From positions 124,001 to 188,000 of the forward strand of contig NZ_JSFH01000012.1 of NCBI RefSeq assembly GCF_000784835.1: DNA of 64,000 bases. The letters are read 5' to 3'. The stretch comes from Thermotoga sp. Mc24. Lineage in GTDB: Bacteria; Thermotogota; Thermotogae; Thermotogales; Thermotogaceae. Numbering within the stretch: position 1 is the first letter of the stretch; each line of letters begins with the position of its first letter. The notes under the pieces are model-generated. The model had not been told where the DNA came from. It did no database searches and was given only the letters and a program-made list of their open reading frames with translations. The position numbers were made by a program, and so were the translations under genes. Positions 7,723 to 13,954 of this stretch are shown piece after piece.

Positions 7723-7994
7723 AACACCTCCTTAAATTTTTTGGAGCACCCGGGTTTTTCTCCCAATAATGCATTATGTAGAATGCCCTTTCCTTTGAAC
7801 ATCACAGTAAAAATGACGTTTTTCTGGGGAAAATCCCTTGTTAAAGCTTGTTCTGGAACTTAGTTTAGACTAATAAAAGGTAATGATGTATTTGTTCTTT
7901 ACTCATGCCTGTTTCAGCAAACGCACCAACTTGTGTTATCTATGTAGTAGAATTTATCCGGTAAATTTAATTCAAGTCTTGTTGGGGGGAAAAG
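7723..7994. other. Divergent gap between the small-gene cassette and the second GT4
   Basis: Holds the RBS of the DUF1659-like gene (7727-7733) on the minus strand and the GGGGGG-rich RBS (7983-7989) of the plus-strand GT4. No gene seen. Promoters for both directions must lie here or nearby, but I see no convincing paired -35/-10 elements. Confidence 0.4.
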
Positions 7995-9170
7995 ATGAAA
8001 ATTTTAGTGATCACAAACCTTGCACCAACCAATAGTAACCCTATGGCCGGGATATTTGTGGTGAAAAGGCTTGAGCAATTTATAAAATTTGGTGTTGATT
8101 ATTTTGCCGTATCGCTTGGTTTTGAAGATGATTGGCCTGCAAAGCTGACAAGGAAAATACTGAGGAAAAATCCTGTCACACCTTTGAATCGAATGGGAAA
8201 AGTGGAATTTACACCAATTTTGATTCGGCGCAGCCTTGCAAAAACGATTTTGTTCAAAACAGGCTTGATATCCTATTATGGATTGAAATATTCAAATAGA
8301 ATAAAATCACTCCTTGAAATTAGCAAATTCGACCTCATACATGCTCATGGTATGTACTCAATTCCTGCCGGAGAGATTGCGTATCTTCTAGCAAAAGAAT
8401 ACAACAAGCCTTTTGTAATAACATTGCACGGCAGTGATGTGAATTTGCTAATGCCAAAAAGAAAAGAAAGATACATTGAGATCCTTGAAAATGCCTCAAG
8501 ATGTATCTTTGTAAGCAGAGCACTCCTTGAAAAGGCAAAATCTTTTGGATACTCTGGACAGAACGCTGTTGTGATACCAAATGGGTACGATCCAGATGTG
8601 TTCAAACCCATGGACAAAAATGCCGTGAGAAAAGAACTTGGAATATACAAAGAAAACACACACTACGTGGGCTTTGTTGGAAATCTTATCCCCATAAAAA
8701 GGGCAGATAAACTTCCTGAGATATTTGGGAAAATAGCGAAGGAACTTCCCAACACCAGATTTTTGATCGTTGGAGATGGAGTGTTGAAAGATAAAATACT
8801 AAAAGAGATGAAAGGACTCGATGTTGTCTTTACTGGAAGGGTGGTGCAGACAAAGGTTGCAAAATATATGAACGCAATGGACGTGATGGTGCTTCCAAGC
8901 AGAAATGAAGGCTGGCCTTGTGTTGTCCTTGAAGCCCAAGCTTGTGGAACGTGTGTGATAGGAAGCAGCAATGGAGGAATTCCAGAAGCAATAGGCTTCG
9001 AAGAGTATGTGGTGGAAGAGGGAGAAAACTTCGAGGACAGATTTGCCAGAAAAATGGTTGATGTTCTAAAGAGTGGCTACGACAGAAACAAATTGATAGA
9101 AAGAGCAAAGAGATTCACATGGGAAGAGATTGTGAAAAGGGAAATAAAAATTTACAACCAGGTGGGATGA
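7995..9170 (+). CDS. Glycosyltransferase family 4 (intact copy)
   Basis: Complete 391-residue GT-B enzyme. Visible: FDLIHAHGMYSIPAG (112-126), VITLHGSDVNLL (141-152), IPNGYDPDVF (194-203), the donor-domain start VGFVGNLIPIKRADK (225-239) and the E-x7-E motif with Glu305 and Glu313, followed by CGTCVIGSSNGGIPEAIG. It is a close paralogue of the gene at 97-1194, including near-identical DNA in the donor-binding region. It abuts the second flippase (stop at 9170, next ATG 9172), so the two form a module. Likely adds one sugar to a lipid-linked repeat unit on the cytoplasmic face; specificity unknown. Confidence 0.9.
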   Translation: MKILVITNLAPTNSNPMAGIFVVKRLEQFIKFGVDYFAVSLGFEDDWPAKLTRKILRKNPVTPLNRMGKVEFTPILIRRSLAKTILFKTGLISYYGLKYSNRIKSLLEISKFDLIHAHGMYSIPAGEIAYLLAKEYNKPFVITLHGSDVNLLMPKRKERYIEILENASRCIFVSRALLEKAKSFGYSGQNAVVIPNGYDPDVFKPMDKNAVRKELGIYKENTHYVGFVGNLIPIKRADKLPEIFGKIAKELPNTRFLIVGDGVLKDKILKEMKGLDVVFTGRVVQTKVAKYMNAMDVMVLPSRNEGWPCVVLEAQACGTCVIGSSNGGIPEAIGFEEYVVEEGENFEDRFARKMVDVLKSGYDRNKLIERAKRFTWEEIVKREIKIYNQVG

Positions 9171-9171
9171 A

Positions 9172-10575
9172 ATGAAACAGTATATAAAGGGATTCCTTTC
9201 GTTTTCTGCTGGCACATGGATCCGTGCTATTGTTAGCTTTTTTTCTACTCCCGTCATAAGTTATCTGATTGTTCCTGAAGAGTTCGGAAAAGCAGCCATG
9301 TTCACACTCGTTTATAACATCGCTCTTCTTGTTTCTCTAACAGGGCTCGATCAGAGTTTTGTGAGATATTATTACCAAGAAGAGAAAAGGAATGAGTTGT
9401 TCTGGAGTTGTGTATTTTTACCTTTTACTTTTGGTATTTCTGTATCCCTTATTTTCATTCTTTTCGAGTCTCATCTTAGTCTGATTCTTTTCGGAAAAGA
9501 CTATCAAGGAATAGGACTTATTTTCTCCATCTCTCTTATGACGGGCATCTTCCAGAGGTTCAACCAACTCTCTATCAGAATGCAAAAGAGAGGAGTTCTC
9601 TATTCTATACTTGATGTAGTGAATTCTCTTGGAAACGTGGGAGGAACCATAGTTTTTGCTCTGACTGTTTCAAAAAGTTTTTATGCTGTTGTCTGGGGAC
9701 AGATCTGTGGAAACGTATCAGCTCTGGTTTTGGGTTTTATCACCGACAGAGAGTCACGGAAGTTCGCGAAGGTAAATTTCAAAAAAATAGGAGAGTTCCT
9801 AAAGTACGGTTTGCCGCTTCTTCCGAATTCTCTCCTATTCTGGCTTTTTTCTTCAATAGACAGAATTTCCCTGAGACAGTACTCAAATTTCACAGAGATA
9901 GGACTCTACAGTGCGGCTTTCAAGATAGTCTCTGTGATGCAGCTGTTTCAGGCAGGTTTTACCACATTTTGGGTACCACTTGCTTATGAAAAATATGAAT
10001 CCCAGCCCGATTCCAGAGAATTCTTTAAAAAGGCAAATCAAATGGTGAGCCTCACCATATTTTTATTTGGTCTTCTTGTTCTTTCCTTCAAGGATGTGAT
10101 CTTCTTGCTCTTTGCCAGAAGTTACAGAAATGCATCTTTCATTGCTCCTTTTTTGATTCTACAGCCGATCATGTACGTTATATCGGAGACAACGGTTCTT
10201 GGGATAAACTTCACAAAAAGGACATACTGGCACATCGTTGTGACCGGACTTTCTGCCCTGGCCAATTTTGCAGGAAACCAGCTTCTTGTTCCATACCTTG
10301 GTGCAAAAGGTGCCGCCATATCCACAGGTCTTTCATATGTTCTTTTCTTCACCCTCAGAACACTCATAGCCGAGAAACTTTATCCGATCGGTTTTAACCT
10401 GAAGAAGATCTACGCTGGTGTCCTTGTTGTCTTACTGATAGCATTTTTTGGAACTTTCCTGCAAAATTCCCTGATCTTTCCTCTTTTATCCGTCGCAGGG
10501 ATGTTTCTTATCTTGCTTCTGTACAGAGACGAGATGATCTATCTGAAAAACCATTTCAAAAACCTGCACAGGTAA
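9172..10575 (+). CDS. Wzx-type polysaccharide flippase (second copy)
   Basis: Membrane protein of 467 residues with about 12-14 hydrophobic helices: N-terminal FLSFSAGTWIRAIVSFFSTP, FGKAAMFTLVYNIALL, and a central FLKYGLPLLPNSLLFWLFSSIDRISL that mirrors the PLIPNG...DRYII block of the first flippase. RBS GGTGGGATG precedes ATG 9172. Base composition is nearer to the chromosome average than that of the 2-7 kb part, so this GT4-Wzx module may be the older resident one. Function inferred: export of lipid-linked oligosaccharide. Confidence 0.88.
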   Translation: MKQYIKGFLSFSAGTWIRAIVSFFSTPVISYLIVPEEFGKAAMFTLVYNIALLVSLTGLDQSFVRYYYQEEKRNELFWSCVFLPFTFGISVSLIFILFESHLSLILFGKDYQGIGLIFSISLMTGIFQRFNQLSIRMQKRGVLYSILDVVNSLGNVGGTIVFALTVSKSFYAVVWGQICGNVSALVLGFITDRESRKFAKVNFKKIGEFLKYGLPLLPNSLLFWLFSSIDRISLRQYSNFTEIGLYSAAFKIVSVMQLFQAGFTTFWVPLAYEKYESQPDSREFFKKANQMVSLTIFLFGLLVLSFKDVIFLLFARSYRNASFIAPFLILQPIMYVISETTVLGINFTKRTYWHIVVTGLSALANFAGNQLLVPYLGAKGAAISTGLSYVLFFTLRTLIAEKLYPIGFNLKKIYAGVLVVLLIAFFGTFLQNSLIFPLLSVAGMFLILLLYRDEMIYLKNHFKNLHR

Positions 10576-10581
10576 AAAATC

Positions 10582-10682
10582 TCAATCAGCCTCCACCAGG
10601 GCCAGAAACAGCCATGCGGGAATACCTACGATACCTTCGTCTTTGAAGATGGTATCCTGGGTGATGAGAATTTCCCTTCAAC
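10582..10682 (-). pseudogene. C-terminal remnant of an unidentified gene
   Basis: On the minus strand a 30-odd codon frame ends at TGA (10582-10584). It contains ILITQDTIFKDEGIVGIPAW then LFLALVEAD, which is protein-like in composition and codon use. A stop lies just upstream in frame and no start is present. I do not recognise the family. Confidence 0.35.
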
Positions 10683-10700
10683 TATACCAAACCGTTCGAA

Positions 10701-10722
10701 TTTATCGAACACATTCGATAAA
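10701..10722. promoter_or_regulatory. Palindromic operator-like site 1
   Basis: TTTATCGA-N6-TCGATAAA, perfect 8-bp arms, dyad centre 10711.5. The flanks CGAA (left) and CTCG (right) extend the resemblance to site 2. Lies about 150 bp upstream of the ATPase TATAAT box. Confidence 0.6.
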
Positions 10723-10732
10723 CTCGTACGAA

Positions 10733-10754
10733 TTTATCGATTACGATCGATAAA
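10733..10754. promoter_or_regulatory. Palindromic operator-like site 2
   Basis: A second TTTATCGA-N6-TCGATAAA with the same arm and spacer length as site 1, dyad centre 10743.5, exactly 32 bp (about three helical turns) from site 1. Two identical dyads on one face of the helix suggest cooperative binding of a dimeric regulator. Confidence 0.6.
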
Positions 10755-10804
10755 TATCTACAGGTTAAAACCAGTCCGAGCATCGAAAGTGTTTTCTGAA
10801 GTCT

Positions 10805-10849
10805 GTCGAACCTGTCCGGTGTCTGTCGAGTTTGTCGAGGGTGTCGAGA
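10805..10849. repeat. 45-bp direct repeat, left copy
   Basis: Begins GTCGAACCTGTCCGG and ends TTGTCGAGGGTGTCGAGA; rich in TGTCGA. Matches 12074-12118 at 40 of 45 positions by eye, in the same orientation, so the two copies bracket the AAA ATPase gene and its promoter. Confidence 0.75.
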
Positions 10850-10868
10850 CGGTAACAGGAATTTGTAG

Positions 10869-10874
10869 TATAAT
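10869..10874 (+). promoter_or_regulatory. -10 box (TATAAT) of the AAA ATPase gene
   Basis: Perfect TATAAT 36 bases before the GTG start. At 17-bp spacing the -35 position falls in the end of the left direct repeat (CGAGAC), which is not a consensus -35; activation may be needed. Confidence 0.5.
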
Positions 10875-10909
10875 CTAAACAAAACAGAAAATAACACAGG
10901 GGTGATTTT

Positions 10910-12067
10910 GTGAAGCAAACAGTGGCCGATCTTTTGAGTGTTCTGGTGGACAGACCGCTCAGAGAAGGCGAATCAGAATATCTGGTGGACAGGGCCAGGG
11001 AGATAAACTATCTGAACTCAATAGCACTCCACCAACCTTTTGGGATCGTGGGTGTTTCTGGAGAAACGGGCATTGGAAAAACGACGGTACTCAACTTCGT
11101 GAACCCGGAAGGAGTCTTCACGGTCAGGGTGAACATCTCGCTCAGAGACTCCATGGAGAGTATACTCTACGATCTTCTGCACAGTCTGGCGCTTTCCCTG
11201 GAGAAGGTGGAGGGAGTGTCGGATCTTGCAAAAGAGGTTAGAAAGTGGATAACGGATGAAGTTTCAACCATAAAAGGCTTTTCCCTCGGTGTTTCCTTTG
11301 GTGTGAACGCCAGCCTGACACATGAAAAATCGATCAGACCGAGGTTCAATTTCTTCAAAGCCAGAGAAAAGCTCGGAGAACTGATAAAACAGACGGTTCA
11401 GAGAAAAGGAAAATTCCTTCTGATCATAGACGAACTGGACAAGGAAAAGAAAGAAGACGTTCTCAGGGTGATAGATTCGATAAAGAACTTCATCATCATG
11501 GAGGACTTTGTCGTCATACTTTCTCTTCCCTTTTCTATATACCGAGAGTACGCTGCCGACAGACTGAGATGGAACGAAGCAGGAAATCTGGAAAACATAT
11601 TCACAGACATCGTTTTTGTTGAGCCTCTGAAGAAACTTGAGATCAAAGAGTTGATCATCAAAAGGCTTGGATCTTACATTGAACTCATCGAAGACGGAGT
11701 GCTCGATATAGTGGCCGATTTTTCCGATGGAAACCCAAGAGACGGCCTGTGGATACTGACAAAGGCGATCTACGACAACATTCACAAGGAACTGTTGAGT
11801 AAAGAGGATCTGATCAACACGATCAACAGGACGATATCAGAGTACACCGGGCTGACTCTGAACCTGACAGAAAACCAGAAAAAGGCCATTCGAATCCTGA
11901 GAGGTTCTGTCTACACCAGAGAAAAGATCATAGAAACACTTCAGAAAGAGGGCTTCAAGCGAACAACGGCGTACTCAGTCATGGATCAACTCATTCAAAA
12001 GCGAATACTCCTTGTTGAAAAAGAAGGCTACAGGATCTCTGGAAAGTTCAGTTACATGGAGATCTGA
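10910..12067 (+). CDS. AAA+ ATPase with C-terminal winged helix (STAND/ORC-like), function unknown
   Basis: 385 residues. Walker A GETGIGKT (51-58), Walker B FLLIIDELDK (169-178), a sensor region (FVVILSLPFSIYREY), a lid domain (EPLKKLEIKELIIKRLGSY, FSDGNPRDGLWIL) and a C-terminal winged-helix DNA-binding domain (NLTENQKKAIRILRG, EGFKRTTAYSVMDQLIQKR). This order is that of ORC/Cdc6-like and archaeal STAND ATPases found in mobile islands. GTG start with GGGGTGA upstream; the TATAAT box is 36 bases before it. The gene is bracketed by 45-bp direct repeats and preceded by twin palindromes, so it looks like a self-contained, regulated insertion. Role could be defence, replication or regulation; not decidable here. 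Confidence 0.75.
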   Translation: MKQTVADLLSVLVDRPLREGESEYLVDRAREINYLNSIALHQPFGIVGVSGETGIGKTTVLNFVNPEGVFTVRVNISLRDSMESILYDLLHSLALSLEKVEGVSDLAKEVRKWITDEVSTIKGFSLGVSFGVNASLTHEKSIRPRFNFFKAREKLGELIKQTVQRKGKFLLIIDELDKEKKEDVLRVIDSIKNFIIMEDFVVILSLPFSIYREYAADRLRWNEAGNLENIFTDIVFVEPLKKLEIKELIIKRLGSYIELIEDGVLDIVADFSDGNPRDGLWILTKAIYDNIHKELLSKEDLINTINRTISEYTGLTLNLTENQKKAIRILRGSVYTREKIIETLQKEGFKRTTAYSVMDQLIQKRILLVEKEGYRISGKFSYMEI

Positions 12068-12073
12068 CGGTTC

Positions 12074-12118
12074 GTCGAACCCGTTCGGCGTCTGTCGAGC
12101 CTGTCGAGGGTGTCGAGA
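12074..12118. repeat. 45-bp direct repeat, right copy
   Basis: Begins GTCGAACCCGTTCGG and ends CCTGTCGAGGGTGTCGAGA; same orientation as 10805-10849. It starts 7 bases after the ATPase stop codon and ends just before the 3' end of the MNT gene. Confidence 0.75.
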
Positions 12119-12121
12119 TTT

Positions 12122-12472
12122 CTATAACGCTTTATAAACAACCACTCCACCCTCGATCATCTTCGAGATGGTCTTTTCCATCTGTTTGTATTCACTCAGA
12201 GAGTAGACGTGCGGTTCCAGTCCTTTCAATTTGATGGTCCTTTTCACTATTTTATAAGCGTCTTCTCTGAACGGGTCTTCGTACACGACAAGAAGATCGA
12301 CATCGCTGAAGACGGTGAAATTTCCCTTCGCATAAGAGCCGAAAAGTACCACAAGTCTCACAGGAAGTTTCTTCAGGAGTTGTGGAAGGGAATTCCTGAT
12401 GATTCCCAGGACCTTTTCCCTTTTATATTCTGGATAGAAGATCTTCGCAGAATCGGATGATCTTTTCAGCAT
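12122..12472 (-). CDS. MNT-type nucleotidyltransferase (HEPN/MNT module)
   Basis: Minimal nucleotidyltransferase of 116 residues. The signature G-S-x10-D-x-D is present: Gly45-Ser46, Asp57 and Asp59 (FGSYAKGNFTVFSDVDLLV). In HEPN/MNT toxin-antitoxin pairs the MNT enzyme neutralises the HEPN RNase, in known cases by adding AMP to it. The gene overlaps the HEPN gene by 50 bases; no usable start exists closer to its stop, so ATG 12472 is kept. Same operon as HEPN, with MNT second. Confidence 0.8.
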   Translation of the reverse strand: MLKRSSDSAKIFYPEYKREKVLGIIRNSLPQLLKKLPVRLVVLFGSYAKGNFTVFSDVDLLVVYEDPFREDAYKIVKRTIKLKGLEPHVYSLSEYKQMEKTISKMIEGGVVVYKAL

Positions 12473-12683
12473 AGTTCACCAGCCTTTCGGCTTCAATTCT
12501 GGAATACCTGTTTCTGGGGGAGCCGGAAGGAAGGGCATCCGGATACCTTGTGGGGATACAAGCTTTGTCCAGTTCAAGGGCATGGTCCATGAGTTCTTCA
12601 GGGATTTCAAAGTGTCTGGAAAGTTCTTCGAGCAGATCTGCTATGGAACGTTCCCATGCCTGTGCTCCCATTTTCTGGAACAC
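12423..12683 (-). CDS. HEPN domain protein, N-terminally truncated
   Basis: C-terminal two thirds of a HEPN protein: KMGAQAWERSIADLLEEL, IPEELMDHALELDK, the conserved TRYPDALPSGSPRNRYSR and a final helix. It is close to T. maritima TM0613, a HEPN protein of known structure. In that family a first helix and SQQAAEKAVKA precede this. Here SSQQAAEKAVKAVFQKMG is still encoded in frame upstream of GTG 12683, but the first helix is gone and no ATG/GTG/TTG precedes it before an in-frame stop near 12760. So about 30 N-terminal residues have been deleted. The product may be inactive, or start from a rare codon. Confidence 0.7.
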   Translation of the reverse strand: MFQKMGAQAWERSIADLLEELSRHFEIPEELMDHALELDKACIPTRYPDALPSGSPRNRYSRIEAERLVNYAEKIIRFCEDLLSRI

Positions 12684-12746
12684 GGCTTTTACGGCTTTTT
12701 CTGCTGCCTGTTGTGAAGAAAAGTAAGTAGAGATTTTCTCGTGATT

Positions 12747-12752
12747 ATTATA
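12747..12752 (-). promoter_or_regulatory. -10 box (TATAAT) for the HEPN/MNT pair
   Basis: Perfect TATAAT on the minus strand. The matching -35 position falls within the first palindrome (12771-12794), so a protein bound there would block or tune this promoter. Confidence 0.4.
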
Positions 12753-12770
12753 ACCCCACTAGTTTGGAGA

Positions 12771-12794
12771 TTTTGACCTATATGTAGGTCAAAA
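12771..12794. promoter_or_regulatory. Palindromic operator-like site 1 upstream of HEPN
   Basis: TTTTGACCTA-TATG-TAGGTCAAAA, perfect 10-bp arms, dyad centre 12782.5. Located where the -35 element for the HEPN/MNT promoter would be. Confidence 0.6.
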
Positions 12795-12804
12795 TTGGGA
12801 AGAT

Positions 12805-12824
12805 TTGACCTTTTGATAGGTCAA
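12805..12824. promoter_or_regulatory. Palindromic operator-like site 2 upstream of HEPN
   Basis: TTGACCT-N6-AGGTCAA, sharing the TTGACCT half-site with site 1; dyad centre 12814.5, again 32 bp from its partner, as in the pair at 10701-10754. The half-sites of the two systems differ. Confidence 0.55.
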
Positions 12825-12869
12825 TATGTGTTATAAAGCGGGAAAAGAAATACCCAGGGGTTGTTTCGG

Positions 12870-12977
12870 ATGCCCGAAAGATATCTTATAACCTGGGATT
12901 TGCACACCGAACTCTCCCTGGATGGTGTGAAAATAAAAGTTCTGCCTGCCTATCTCTTTTTGCTCGACGCGGTTTGA
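12870..12977 (+). other. Short unidentified open frame (35 codons)
   Basis: ATG 12870 to TGA 12977 reads MPERYLITWDLHTELSLDGV, KIKVLPAYLFLLDAV. Composition is protein-like and the end is abrupt, so it may be the N-terminal remnant of a lost gene. No clear RBS and no family recognised. The rest of 12684-13072 shows only the promoter and palindromes listed separately. Confidence 0.25.
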
Positions 12978-13072
12978 TGTTTGTTTCAATATCTTTCAAA
13001 TAGGTAATATACGTTGAGATGTCAGTGTTTTTACTTTTACACATTGTAAAATAAAATTTTCCGTTAATTAAA

Positions 13073-13603
13073 GTGAGAACTGTTGTTTTAATGCTCTTCG
13101 GGGTGGCTCTTCTGGGAAACGAAGTGTGGTTTTTCTTCGATCCTGTATTTTCTGTCCTTCCATGAATCATTGAAGGAAGTGGTGGTTTCACCGGCGGTGT
13201 GGAGTTCTCTGTGTCAAACACGGACACTGTTCTCATCCGCGGAATTGGATACACAGCGTCTATGTCTGATCCTTCGAACATCGAAATCTTGGCTTTTGGA
13301 GGGGAGATTTCGTACAATCGATATTTCAAAGAAGTTTTCAACGGAGGATATGTTGGTGTGTCACTTGGTTATTCTTTGATAACATACAAACTCAACGACA
13401 CATCTCTTAACATTCACGCGCCTGTTTTTGGTGGATCACTTGGTTACAAAATAAGATTCAACCATGTGTACATCAACCCTTACATCGATTATAGTTACTA
13501 CTTCCTCATCTGGAATGAATCAGACCTGGAAGAAGACATTTCTCTTCCAAATATTTTCATGGAAGGCTTTGGATTTGGTATAAACCTGGGAGTACAATTT
13601 TGA
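13073..13603 (+). pseudogene. Outer-membrane beta-barrel-like protein interrupted by an in-frame TGA
   Basis: From GTG 13073 the frame reads a signal-peptide-like VRTVVLMLFGVALLGNEVW and FFFDPVFSVLP, then TGA at 13163-13165. The same frame continues IIEGSGGFTGGVEFSVSNTD and on to a typical barrel C-terminus: alternating aromatic/glycine strands (YVGVSLGYSLITYKL, GGSLGYKIRF, YINPYIDYSYYFLIW) and a final FGFGINLGVQF ending in Phe, as outer-membrane barrels do. One C-to-T change (CGA to TGA) would explain it. Without readthrough, the 134-residue part from GTG 13199 has no signal peptide and should not be exported. A terminator follows. Confidence 0.6.
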
Positions 13604-13655
13604 AGGTTAGATCAGTATCCTTCGCCTCTGTCTGAATTAAACATAGGGCATTCGA

Positions 13656-13682
13656 CCCCCTGGCATCTGTCAGGGGGTTTTT
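13656..13682 (+). terminator. Rho-independent terminator
   Basis: CCCCCTG (13656-13662), loop GCATCTGT, CAGGGGG (13671-13677), then TTTTT. Ends the barrel-gene transcript. Confidence 0.8.
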
Positions 13683-13746
13683 GTTTACCTGGAGATGGGC
13701 TTTTCACAGTGGACGGTGAAGATCCAGAGCGTTTCTCATGCCAGCA

Positions 13747-13807
13747 GGGTACGCTAAAGACCCAACCACCAGATCTCTTCCCGCATTTCTCGTCACCTAG
13801 CAAGCAT
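13747..13807. repeat. Degenerate direct repeat, left copy
   Basis: Starts GGGTACGCTAAA and ends CAAGCAT. Aligns over about 60 bases with 15709-15768 (roughly 60 percent identity by eye, shared ends). Read on the minus strand, both copies encode LG..E...R...(V/A)FSVP, so they may be copies of the end of a coding element. Together they bracket the ATPase/TOPRIM pair. Confidence 0.4.
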
Positions 13808-13954
13808 GAAACTGCTACTTCAGCCTGATTACTCTGAAAGGTTATAGTTCAGACTATTATATTTTGAACTATAATTCCTATAAGTTGAGTTCTGCGGTTT
13901 GTTTTACCGACAATTGATTTATGTAGTAATATAGTGTTGAAGGGAGGAGGAAAT

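Larger units (their letters stand above)
10576..10909. other. Regulatory and repeat-rich gap before the AAA ATPase
   Basis: Holds, in order: the 3' end of a lost minus-strand gene (10582-10682), two identical palindromic sites (10701-10722 and 10733-10754), the left 45-bp direct repeat (10805-10849), a TATAAT box (10869-10874) and the RBS of the ATPase. Confidence 0.7.
13604..13954. other. Gap between the barrel pseudogene and the ATPase/TOPRIM pair
   Basis: Holds the terminator at 13656-13682, the left degenerate repeat at 13747-13807, and the RBS GGGAGGAGG (13943-13951) of the next gene. The AT-rich stretch 13840-13930 probably contains the promoter (for example TATTATATTT around 13856), but no clean -35/-10 pair is seen. 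Confidence 0.45.

Noticed and set aside
10910-12067. Cdc6/Orc1 replication initiator
   Set aside because: The AAA plus winged-helix order fits, but the sequence between the Walker motifs and the lid is not typical of Orc1/Cdc6, and bacteria use DnaA. Kept as function unknown.
12886-13341. 151-codon minus-strand open frame over the barrel pseudogene
   Set aside because: Composition and lack of RBS fit an antisense shadow. The plus-strand barrel frame has far better coding character.
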